This document shows, piece by piece, positions 34,087-46,900 of a stretch of 64,000 bases of DNA. The translations under genes were made by a program, and so were the position numbers. Position 1 is the first letter of the stretch, and each line of letters begins with the position of its first letter. Origin of the DNA: Hybos culiciformis (Eukaryota > Arthropoda > Insecta > Diptera > Hybotidae); NCBI GenBank assembly GCA_964007475.1, contig OZ023274.1, forward strand, positions 36,479,816 through 36,543,815. Reading direction: 5' to 3'. The notes under the pieces were generated by a model. The model ran no database searches, was not told the DNA's origin, and saw only the letters and a list, made by a program, of their open reading frames with translations.

Positions 34087-34484
34087 TAGGGTTGTACGAT
34101 AAATATTGATATTTTGGGATCCCGATATTTTTGATTAAAATATCGGTATTAATATATTTACCAAAAAGAAACCATCCTGATATTTTTTGTTCTTAAAAAA
34201 GTATTTCTATAATACTTCTTTGTAGACTACATTATTCGCTTTTTTGTGTGTTAATATTCGAGCGTGAGACCGCGAGAAAAATAGTCTAAATTTAACTCTG
34301 GCCAGCTTTAGAGTTTGCTCCTGATTCTTATTTATTATCGTCGCGAAATAAACTTTGATGGTTTGCTTCAGAGAGTTGAAATAAGATTTGAGCTATGAGT
34401 TAAAAGTAAGTGAAAGCCAGTTGCATAAAGAGGATTTGATTTCAATCTTTTGGGATTGAACTTTCGTGATATCGAGCATCCCTA
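34087..34484. mobile_element. 398-bp hAT-like MITE
   Basis: The ends TAGGGTTGTACGATA and the complement of TAGGGATGCTCGATA are imperfect TIRs. GTAGATAT (34079-34086) and GTAGATAG (34485-34492) form an 8-bp target duplication with one change. The interior is GC-richer than its flanks and non-coding. Confidence 0.75.
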
Positions 34485-34492
34485 GTAGATAG

Positions 34493-37400
34493 ATATTTTA
34501 ATTATCATTATTATGTAAATTAAAATAATAATATTTATTATTAATTTTGATTTTTGCACATAATTATTATTTTTTTTTTTAAGTTAAAACTATTTTCTGT
34601 CTGCTTGTTGTCATTATCATTATCATGGTCTTCTCATTATTATCTCCTAAAAAAAGCAATATAAATTTAGCGATATGTAGGTATATCAAGTAGATATATA
34701 ATGATATGAAATATAAAAATAATGAATATGTAAATAGTTTTTTTTTTTTTTTATTAAAACTGGCACATAAAAATCGTAAAAAATGAAAAAAAAATATATG
34801 AATATGCATTTTTCCTCATTTGGATACCTATTATCAGAGATGATAAATTATGAGATGTCGTAAAAATTATTTAATATTTTGTATGAAAAAATTGATGTAC
34901 TGGTATACCTTATAGATGTACAGAAGCGTCATAAACAACTGAGTTCTTTAAATAGAATATAAAGTGTAATAAAACGTTCATAGAAAATATAAAATGTTAG
35001 TATCTAATGCGAAATCTCATACTTTATAATCTCTGCTTGTACTATACATTATGTATAAATTTGTAACTTTGCGAAAATTTTTTATATATAATTTTTAATG
35101 GCTTTAAAACTACCAATAACTTTAAATACAAATATAAAAAATTATATGTACAATTAACTTATATGTACATGTAAGTTTTAAATGAAAAAAAAGTAGTCCA
35201 GCATTGACAAAGTTTTAAGATTAATAGACAACAATGTAAATATATCTAAAATTAAAAACAAATTAATTGAAGACACAAAACTAAAAACTAACTTCTTGGT
35301 TGTGTAATTAATGATTCGGTGAAATTTTTTTTTTAAATAAATTTTATTTAATCATTTGCAAAAATTTCCCTCTTGAAGCCCCTTGCCTTAGTAAATCTTT
35401 ATTTTGAAAAGTTAGTAACGTGAAAATTTTAAATAATAACGAGAAATCAATTATTTTTTCTAATTTTTTTGATTTGCAGACAAAAATGTAAAAAAACAAA
35501 AAAAAAAAATTAATTTATTTACATTCAATATTATTAAAATAAACATATGAGTTTATTAAACTTTAATTACATTTTTAGTTGAGAATTTATTTACATTTTA
35601 TTTATCTATTCTGTGAATTTATAGCAAATTCTATTAGATTGTTCATATCATGTTTTATGTATATATTTATTATTAATCATTGATAACGTGACAACAGAAA
35701 TGTAAAAACTGATTTTTTTCATAACCATGTCGGATTGATAAATATATTTATAATGTAGTATCAATTAGGTTTCTATAGTAGGTTTCTTTATGTTTCTACG
35801 ACTACGGTTGTACTTTTGTTTATATTGAAAATAAAAATATCAAATATTGCTGGAACCCATATTAACTATCAAGAAAATTATTCGCCATACTACAGAATTG
35901 TTACAAATAAAAAATAATATGTACTATAAACCGACCTTTGAACATAAGGAAATAATTATTTTTATTTATTATTTTGATTAAAAATATAACCTAGCTGAAT
36001 AACTCAAATTAAAAGCAGACAATTTCAATTATCATCAAATATCTCGTCTGGAATGTTGAAGTTATTTGAACCTTTTGTTTCAATAATCTAAATAAGTACC
36101 TAGGTGTTATAATTTAAATAATTTTAAAACAAACTGCAATTAGTGTAAAATCTAATTAAAAAAAGATGAATAATAATATACCTTTAACGTAAACTACTTA
36201 AGTATATCAATAAAGTGTTATTGTATAAGAACGAAATTATAAAAATAGACTTAATTATCTGTAATAATTAATCTATTATTGTTTTATAAGATATAAAATT
36301 AAGATTTTGATGCTTGAATGCAAATAGCCATTGAAAATTATTATTGAAAATTCTACGTGTACATTATGTAATAACATGAATATGCATAACTTTTCCGACA
36401 TATTTTCATAATATCAAAAATAGTTATTCTTCGTTGTACGTTGTATTAATAGAAATTAATATAATATTTTGTTCCCAATGTACTTGCTTTAGATAATATA
36501 AAAATTATGACATATCAAAAAAAGTAGAAGGACTAAGAAGGGAACGATCAAACATTTTTTTTTTTTTGATTAAAATTTTTTATTTGTATTTGTCACTCAT
36601 ATTTTATTTATAGATTCATTATAAAAATTTAATAAAATTTCATGGCAAAATATAGTTTGATGACGCGTTTAAATCCCAATTTTCATATATGTAAAATTAA
36701 AAGAAAAAAAATATGATATCCTTGTCTAATATTATTTTTATTCTGCGTTTCCCTTCTTAATGCTTCTATTTTCTTTGCTTATACTCCTATAGGAGGTACA
36801 TATATTGTTCATCGAAAAACTGGAATATGCATGTATGTAAATAATATGTATGATAATAAAAATTTATAAATGATAGAAAATTTTGAAATTCAAATAACTG
36901 CTTTCTTCTTTTAAATTAGTAATTCATTGAGTCATTCGCTAAATATTTTTTAAAAACTTTGATTTTCACTTGCTATTTTTATTTATTTGTTCTGTTTCTG
37001 GATTTGTTCTGATTGCAATTATCAGAGTTGGAGGCATGAGTAGGTATCTATATAGTATTAGTATAGTGTAAAGGGTAAGAAGGGTAAATAAATTGAAACT
37101 AAACTATTCGTCGTTATCTCTAGAATTCTAAGGAATTATGACTGTTAATTCAGTTCGCACCCAGGGCTTGTGTTTGTATTTTATCATTCATATTCACTTA
37201 CTTGCAATCTTGAATAATTTAATAATTATGTTATTTATTTTCAGATAAAAATAGTGGAAAAAAATTTATTTGTGTCTTCCAAATTGCTGTTCAAGACTCA
37301 ATAGACTTAAAAAACATTAAGTGATTAAGTGCATAAACAAAATTAGTTTAATTTTAAAACTAAGTGTACCAATAAGTATTTTAATCAAAAAAAAAACAAT

Positions 37401-37983
37401 TTAATTTCAAAATTTATATTAAAAATATTAAATAGGTACAAATAATAATATATATTATGAAAAAGTTAATTTAAATTTTTAAACGTATTATAATACATAC
37501 AATTATAGAATAATTCAGACTATTTTGGGCTGTGGCCATTACACGATCAAATAATTTGCGCAACAAGGATTTTGTACAACGTGTTTTTCTTTAATTTTAT
37601 CCTTACTTGATGCAATACATTTTTCAAATTAATTTCAAACTTTTTTTTGTAAAATTTACAGTGTGGGATTTTTATTTCAAATTCATTTCTAAGATTGCAA
37701 ATACTATTATCTACCATAATTAAATGAAAATACAATTTTTTTTAGATACAAAACAATGCTTGCACATTTAAATTATTTGTGCAACGTCTCTCAACATTCT
37801 CAAACATTTTTGAAAATATCGCGCAAAGCGCCTGTTGTACAAATTAATTCAAAAAATATAAATTTACTCAAACTGTTTATTGCCCAAATTATTTAACCGT
37901 GTATAAGCCCTATAAGCTATAACATAATAAAAAAAGTGTTATTGATAAATTTGAGATCTTTTGTAAACATAGTTAATTGCGAA
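34493..37983. other. AT-rich region upstream of glutamate synthase
   Basis: About 3.5 kb with no supported coding sequence. A plausible splice acceptor (TTATTTTCAG/ATAAAA) ends at about 37244, so a 5' non-coding exon of the glutamate synthase gene may start there. The promoter itself is not placed. The minus frame 37735-37547 is low-complexity. Confidence 0.4.
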
Positions 37984-40900
37984 ATGGCTCTGAAAAAATT
38001 TGAACTTGAAAATGAACAAGATTCTGAAAGTAAATCGAATAAACTAATGAATGAAACTGGTAATTACGATAATTGTAATTTAACTAATAACTTAAACTCT
38101 AAGTCTAATAATGACGATAATAGTGGAGCTGAAGAAAAAACAGAAGCGAAACAATATAATTGGGAACCACCTCGGGCACAAGGGCTATATGATCCACAAA
38201 ATGAGCATGAAGCCTGCGGAGTTGGTTTTATTGTTGCAATTGATGGTAAAAGGAGTCACAAGGTACGTTACCATTTTGTATATTGCATTCATTTATCATT
38301 CACAAGATCGGCCGGGAATTTTTGTATCACGCAGGAATAGTTTCTTCGTCTGTTATTGTTTTTTTTTCGCAACTTGAAGTCGTTCAAAAATTAATAGTTT
38401 CTTCGCCACAATTTTTCTGCATATTACTCACCTTCCCTGTCGTGATTCCTGGCCGGCCTGATTAGATTGAAGAAAAATATTTCACATAAGAAATTCAGAT
38501 CAAAAATTTGTAATCAATAACATCAAGTTAATCTTTAATGTGTAACAGGTCACATTTTCTTCTTTTTTTTTTAACTATAAGTGTCTCTAATTATGTGAAT
38601 AAACAAACAAGAACATTCAATATAAAATCCTCAAAAATTATTTTTATTTGAAAAATTTATAAATATTTATGTATATATTTAATGGTTATTATCGTTCTCA
38701 ACAAAAAAAATTTAGGTCTCAATTTTTAAAGCACAAAAAGAGGCCAACATTATAATAATCCGTGTTATAAAAATAAACTGATCTTTTCAGGTCTCGTCAT
38801 CTGATTTAATTATAAAAGCTATAAGTTATCTCAAATGTTAACACCAAACTTTGGATACGTAAGAGATATACTGGTACAACACGTACATACACGCACTCAA
38901 GCACATATTCATACTGTCTGCCTATAAAATCTACTTTTCCCGAAAATATTTTAGTAAACTTAATTATTTTGTTCCTAGATTTTGCGTGATGCCCATACCT
39001 TGTCAGAACGGATGAAACATCGTGGTGCATGCGCATGTGATAATGATACAGGAGATGGAGCTGGAGTTATGTCTTCTATACCACACGATTTGTACGCGAA
39101 GGAAATGTAAGATCATTTAAGACTGGCAGTCATTCAAATATATTTAGTTATTAATTTGATGTCTCATCCTAAATCATTTTAAAATGTTATAAATTGACGA
39201 AATGGTTGATTGCATTGATCGGTACATATTTTCTTAAAAATTCATTCGCGATTTTCGTGGGTTAGTAACTTTCATATATGAAGGGGATGAATTTCTTTTT
39301 TGAAATATAATTTTCAAGGTTTTCGCGGGTTAGTCGCGATTGAATATGACGAAGAAATGGTCTATACCACGCCCGTACCCGAAAAATTTTACATAAAAAA
39401 AACATCCAATTTGGATTTTTTCGCGGGTTAGTAATCATCAGAAGAAGGTGATTTTATTAATTTATAATTTTCGTGGTTTTTCGCGGCTGTCACCAATAAC
39501 AGCGCCACCTACCGGTTCCAAACGTGAACTATAATCTAACCTCGGTGCTTAATAATATATTTTAGAAGTTTGGAGACATTTATCAAATAGTTCTCAGTTT
39601 TTTACGGTTCCAAACCTGAACACTAAAACCTAAGCGGGCTATTTAATAATATATGTAAGCATCTTAAGACTATTTGCTCAAATAGTTTTCAAATAATCAA
39701 TTTTATATAGAATTAAGCTACCTTTAAAAGAATTCAATGTTTTTTATAGGGCTAATCAAGGTGTAATATTACCCCCATTTGGAAATTATGCTACAGGAAT
39801 ATTTTATCTCGATGAAAAAACTCATTTTGAAACTGAGATTGAATTTAATGCATTAGCTGAAAGTCTTGGAATAAAAATTCTCGGATGGCGAAATGTTCCA
39901 GTTGACCCTAAAGCTATTGGCCAAGCTGCTCGTAAGAGTGAACCACTGTCCAGACAAGTTTTCGTTACATATCCAAATGTTGATCCTGATGAATTAGCTC
40001 GTCAAATTTTTACTCTTCGTAAAAGGGCTACACAAGAATTAACTAAAGAAGGTAGAAGATTTTATATATGCTCACTTTCAACAAAAACAATTGTTTATAA
40101 GGGTTTATTCACAACTGATCAGCTATGGTTTTATTATACTGATTTACAAAATTCTGATTTCGAAGTTTATTTGGCATTGGTTCACACAAGATTTAGTACC
40201 AATACTTTTCCTTCATGGGAACGTGCTCATCCATTACGAGTAATAGCCCACAACGGGGAAATTAATACCTTAAGAGGAAATGTGAATTTAATGCGAGCAC
40301 GTGAAGGAGTAATGCATAGTGAGCAATTCGGCCAAGATCTGAAAAAATTATTCCCTATTGTCGAACCTAATCTGTCAGATTCCGGATCATTTGATTGTGT
40401 CTTGGAATTTTTAACAGTGGCTGGTCAACGATCATTACCAGAAGCTGTCATGACAATGGTTCCAGAAGCTTGGCAAAATGATCGGACCATGCCTCAAGAA
40501 AAACGTGATTTCTATCAATGGGCCGCTTGTATCATGGAACCTTGGGATGGACCAGCATTAATTTCTTTCACTGATGGTCGTTATATTGGAGCAGTTTTGG
40601 ATCGAAATGGACTAAGACCATCTCGATTTTACATAACCAAAGATAATATTTTGGTAATGGCATCTGAAGTGGGAGTATATGATGTTGATCCGTCGCAAAT
40701 AGTTTTAAAATCTCGTTTAAAGCCGGGAAGGATGTTACTAGTTGACACTCAAGAAAATACTTTTATTCAAGATGTTGAATTAAAAACTAAAATTTCCAGA
40801 TCGCGTCCACATTCGGAATGGCTCAAAGAAAAGGTAACTTAAAAATTCTAAAAAATTCAACAAATTAACAAAACACAATTTCTAATTTTTATATAATTTT

Positions 40901-43900
40901 CTACTTCATTTATGCCTTTCACTAATTTTTTTTTAATGTATTTAGATGGTAAGTAAAACTCAAATGGAAATTATTATTTTTAATTTAAACTTGCCAATCA
41001 AAGAAAAAGAAAGTTTGAAATAAGAAAACTAAATAAAAATAAGGAAAATTACTTCTCAGCAATATTGTAGTAGATTCTTGTATTGATTGTAAGGAATGTT
41101 TTTAAGCAAAAAATTTTTGGTCAGCCAAAAAATAAATTAAAAAAAAAAAGTTTCATTTATCTGAAAGTAATGGAAATCTTATATTCAATTTAAAAGGTCA
41201 CAAAAAAACATTTGGGTGTATATATACATATTATATTATACATCATAAATTAACATACATTTGAAATATTTTATTAACCTTTGCTTTTGTTTTGACATTG
41301 TATTTATGCAAAAAGAATGAAATTAAAAACCTCTTTAATTAAAAAAAAATGTATCACCTGTATTCTTAAATTTAAATTTTTACCACTTAGATATCGATGG
41401 ACGAAATTAGACATGCTGATGCCCTAGCAAATGGTCCACACACAGAAGCTTTGTGTTGCGATTTACCAGTAGATAAAAGGGGTATGTTCGATCTTCGATT
41501 ATCACTACATGGTTATACAGCTGAAACAATAAATATGCTGCTAGTACCAATGTTTAAAAACAAGTAAGGGTTTTAATAAAAAAAAAACACAAAATCGAAT
41601 TAAAATAAATAAAAAACATGATAGCCAAACCTACTTCATTAATTTAGCAAGCCTAAAATATTTAGTGTGATTGTACATTATAGTAAGTAAGAACTTTTGG
41701 ATTGAATCGAAATTAAGTCAAGGTTGTTTTGGCAAACATTACCTTCTAAAATGAACACAAGAGTTCTTATTTAATTTAAAATATATTAGCTTTGATAATA
41801 TGAATTAGGACTGGCAATCGCTGGCTTTTACTCTATAATTATTATATTTAGGAAAGAATCACTTGGGTCAATGGGTAATGATGCACCTCTAGCTTGCTTA
41901 TCATCATTTCAACCACTTGTATATGAATATTTTAAACAACTTTTTGCCCAAGTTACTAATCCTCCAATAGATCCGTTCCGAGAGAGAGTAGTTATGTCAT
42001 TACAATGCCCAATAGGACCTGAAGCTAATCTTTTAAATCCAACTGCGCAACAAGTTCATCGTATTTGGCTAAATAATCCAATTTTAAGCATTCCTGATAT
42101 AAACATATTGAAGCGTAATAAGCATCGCGGATGGAAAACTAAAGTTTTAGATATAACATTTCCTTACGCTGAAGGTGTTGAAGGCTATTTGGATTGCTTA
42201 CGCCGAATTTGTTTAGAAGGTCAGCAAGCAGCTGAAAATGGATATCAACTTCTAATGATATCGGATCGTAAAGCTGGTTCAAAACGTTGCCCAATATCTG
42301 CTTTGTTGGCGTTGGGAGGTCTACATCATCATTTGATCGAAACAAAGCAAAGAATGAAAGTTGGAATACTTGTGGAAACCGCAGAAGCTCGTGAAGTTCA
42401 TCATATTTGTGTCCTGTTAGGATATGGTGCTGATGCGATATGCCCATATCTAGCATTTGAATTAGCTGGAGCTTTACGTGATGAGGGTGTAATCGATAGC
42501 TATGTTACAGATAAGGAGATTTATGCCGCATTTTCGAAGGCAATTGAAACAGGAATATCTAAAGTCATGGCTAAAATGGGTATAAGTACACTCCAATCGT
42601 ATAAATCTGCTCAAATTTTTGAAGCAGTTGGTTTAGGTTCTGATGTTATTGATCAATGCTTTCGAGGGACTCCAAGTCGTTTAGGGGGTGTTACCTTAGA
42701 AATACTGGCTAGTGAAGGTTTGGAGCGCTATAATTTGACTTATAGCAACATAACATCTGATTGGAGAATCCTTCGCAATCCTGGGCAATATCATTGGCGT
42801 CATGGGGGGGAAAGTCATATTAATGAGCCATCAAGTATTGCACACCTACAAGAAGCTACATCAAATAATAATCAAGACGCATACTCTAGATATAGAGAAT
42901 CAACACTTGAAAGTGTTAAACAATGTACATTACGTGGTCAATTAACATTTGTAGACAACCTACCGAAAATTGACATATCTGAAGTTGAACCAGCGAGTTC
43001 AATTGTCAAGCGGTTTGCTACAGGAGCCATGAGTTTTGGAAGTATATCACTTGAAGCTCATACAACTCTAGCCGTCACTATGAATCGCATTGGTGGCAAA
43101 AGCAACACAGGTGAAGGAGGGGAAAATCCAGATCGATATTTAGATCAAGACCCGATTAATAATAAACGTTCATCCATAAAACAAGTTGCTTCAGGAAGAT
43201 TTGGAGTTACGGCTGCTTATTTGGCAAATGCTGATGACTTGCAGATTAAAATGGCTCAAGGAGCCAAACCAGGAGAAGGAGGTGAACTACCAGGTTATAA
43301 AGTTACAAAAGAAATTGCAGAGACACGTCACTCCGTCCCAGGTGTTGGCTTAATCTCACCCCCACCACATCATGATATTTATTCTATTGAAGATTTGGCA
43401 GAGTTAATTTATGACTTGAAATGCTCGAATCCAAAAGCTCGTATCAGTGTTAAGTTGGTTTCCGAAGTAGGAGTTGGGGTTGTAGCCTCGGGGGTAGCAA
43501 AAGTAAGAATATTCTGAAAATATTAAAAATTATTATTTTTTTCAATAGTTTTGTTTGTCAATCGTTCCTTTTTAAACATTAATCAGTACTTTTGTTCATC
43601 AAGTCATATGCTAGAAATATACACAATTTGTAAACGAATTTCTTTCAAAAATAGCAATATCAGATAAAAAACTTTATTTAATAAAATTAGTAGCCTCAGT
43701 TTTTTTTTGAATTAGGTGAGTCACCGTAATACTTAATTGTTGAACCAAAAATCTTACGAACTTTTTTTAAAAATTTTTTTGGATTCTAAATAAATTTTTA
43801 ATAAATAATAATCTGTGAATAATTCTGCTAGCTTTCTGTCAAAAAAAACCTCTTAGTATCTTTACAGATCATAAATATGAACCGATTTCGATACTTTGTT

Positions 43901-46900
43901 TGCTCCATTTTTTTAGAGAGGTGTTGTTCAATTTCAAATCATCAAATTAAATCAAATTAATTTTTTATGTTTACAAAAAATATACGGCTCATCCAAATCA
44001 AAGTCAAATATATATATTTTTTTAATTTCAAGGTGAAGAGATTATACGTATACCAATAATATTCATAATTTCACGTAAATTTTTCAGGGTAAAGCAGAAC
44101 ACATAACTATTTCTGGTCATGATGGTGGAACTGGAGCAAGTTCTTGGACTGGTATTAAATCTGCAGGCTTACCATGGGAATTAGGAATCGCTGAAACACA
44201 TCAAGTTTTGGCTTTAAATAATTTACGATCAAGGTAAAAACAAATTTATTTATTCTTCTTCACTCTACTTTCGAAAGAAAAAAAATTATTTTTTTTTTGT
44301 TTTCATATTTTGAAAATATCAATCTGGTATATACATTTGTACATAATCTCAGATAGTGGTCTACATATCGAGAAAATTAAAATTTTGAGTGTGATTCAAG
44401 GATGAAATTTTCACATAATTATGTGAATTCAATTTTTGCTTATTGCGTTAATCACACTTAACGGTGAGAGATGTTTTATTCTCAATTTTACTCTTTTTTA
44501 AATTTCTATAACATAAAATAATGACTTTAATTAATATAGTAAAAAAATTGTATTGTGTATATGTGAGATATCTAGATGGATATTTAAAATGAGCAGTTAA
44601 AAAACTCGTTTAGCGATTAAAAGTTAACAACCCATAGGCCAATTGAAAATTTGTTTGAACTTATCGTTTTCCATATTGTTGGATAGGAGAGTTAGAAAAA
44701 ATTAAAATCGATTAATCCGAAGTGTGTGCGTTCCAGTTCGTTTTTAAAAAAATTAAAAAATTGTAATTTGTTTTTTTTAAATTTAAATATATTTACAGCT
44801 TAAAAAATATATATTATAATACGTTCTTAATTTTTTTGAAAGGGTTGTCGTTCAAGCGGATGGCCAATTAAGAACAGGCTTTGATGTTGTTGTTGCTGCA
44901 CTTTTGGGGGCTGATGAATTTGGTTTTAGTACTGCTCCACTAATTGTTATGGGTACGTTAAACAAACTTTTTTAATTTGAATTATTGTTTTATACAATAT
45001 AAATAAGATATGTATATATAATTATCTTCAAATTATTTACAAATTAGGTTGTACTATGATGAGAAAATGTCATTTGAATACATGTCCAGTTGGTATTGCA
45101 ACACAGGATCCTGTTCTAAGAGAAAAGTTTTCTGGAAAACCAGAACATGTTGTCAATTTTTTCTTTATGTTGGCTGAAGATGTTAGTATCAAAAATTTCA
45201 CAATTTGATTTAAGTATTGCTTATTAAAAAAAATTTTTACCGTAGATTCGTCAAATAATGGCTAATCTTGGAATTAGAAAATTTCAAGATTTGATCGGTC
45301 GTACAGAGCTTCTTAAGGTACGAGAAGATCGTTCTATGAAAGCATCTACATTAGACTTAACAATGCTGTTAAAAAATGCTTTAGAACTGCGACCAAATAC
45401 TAATATAATTGGAGGTTCAGTTAAGCAGGATTTCATGTTAGGAAATCGAGCTGATAATAAGATTTTCGAAAAGTCAAGAAAAGTAATCGAAGGTACAGAA
45501 AAAATTATAACTATTAATTCAAAAATTAATAATGAAGAAAGGGCGTTTGGTTCAACCTTAAGTTATCATATTGCATGGTAAGTTTTTATAATTTATAACA
45601 TTTATTGATTTTTTATTAACTCCACAGTAAAAAGTTATAATTTCTTCGAGAATTAATTAAGTAAAAAGTTTAAAAATAAAATTAGATTTGGTGCCAAAAA
45701 TTTCTCCAAATTCGATTTTTCGACCTTTTAAAAAAAAATCAAAAGGATAATTAATTATTCATAATGAATATAAAAGCTTACTCAAATTAAAAGTTGAAAT
45801 ATAAATTTTTTTAAATAAAACTTAAATTTTTTTGTTAGAACTATATTATTTTTACGAATTTTTATTTTTGTGGCTACCTGCTTTCAATTTATGAAAATAA
45901 AAGTATTTTATAAGCTGCCATGCCATCATATACTTTGAATGGTACCATTGATGATGAAAATTGCTATTTCTTCGACCCAACGTTTTTTTTAGCCAAATTT
46001 TTTTTTGTATGTAATATTATTGGTATATTTGAAAACAAAATATAAATTATTTCTTTTAAGCAAATACGGAGAAGCTGGCCTGCCTGAAACCCACAGCATC
46101 AACATAAATCTTGAAGGGTCAGCGGGGCAAAGTTTTTGTGCATTTTTAGCAAAAGGCGTTAATATTACATTAAAAGGAGATGCTAATGATTATGTTGGAA
46201 AAGGTTTATGTGGCGGCACTATAGTTATTTCGCCACCAGATAATGTCTCATTTGAATCACATCTAAATGTAATTGTTGGAAATGTTTGTTTATACGGTGC
46301 AACAGACGGTAAAGCGTTCTTCCGGGGTATTGCATCAGAGCGTTTCTGTGTAAGAAATTCTGGTGTAACAGCTGTTGTTGAGGTAAGTTATTTCGTAATA
46401 TTGTAGTTTTTTTATTTTAATAAGATCATATATTAATCTTAGGGTGTTGGAGATCACGGTTGTGAATACATGACTGGAGGTTTGGTTGTAATTCTTGGTT
46501 TAACGGGTAGAAATTTTGCAGCAGGTATGTCAGGTGGTGTAGCTTATGTTTATGATATAGACGGTACCTTCAAGCCAAAAGTCAATGCAGAATCTGTTGA
46601 ATTATTGCCTTTGGAAATTGAAGAAGACATTACAATAGTCAAAAATCTTCTTATTGAGTTTATTGAAAAAACTGGTTCGATTGTTGCTAAAAACATTCTT
46701 AACAATTGGGAAAGTGCATGCAATAAGTTCGTTAAAGTATTTCCTTATGAATACCAAAGGGCTTTAAAAGCTCTTGAAGATGAAAAAGCCCAAAACTCTT
46801 ATAAACCTGAAATTAAAGCTAAGAATGAACCTACCATAGAAGACATTGAAGAAGCTATTCAAGACATTGATTTACAAAAAAAACGTGCTGATAAAATTTT

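Noticed and set aside
34579..34809. Minus-strand 76-residue ORF
   Set aside because: Phe/Leu/Lys low-complexity translation of poly(A/T) runs.
42139..42456. Minus-strand 105-residue ORF inside GOGAT exon 5
   Set aside because: Antisense shadow of a strongly conserved exon.
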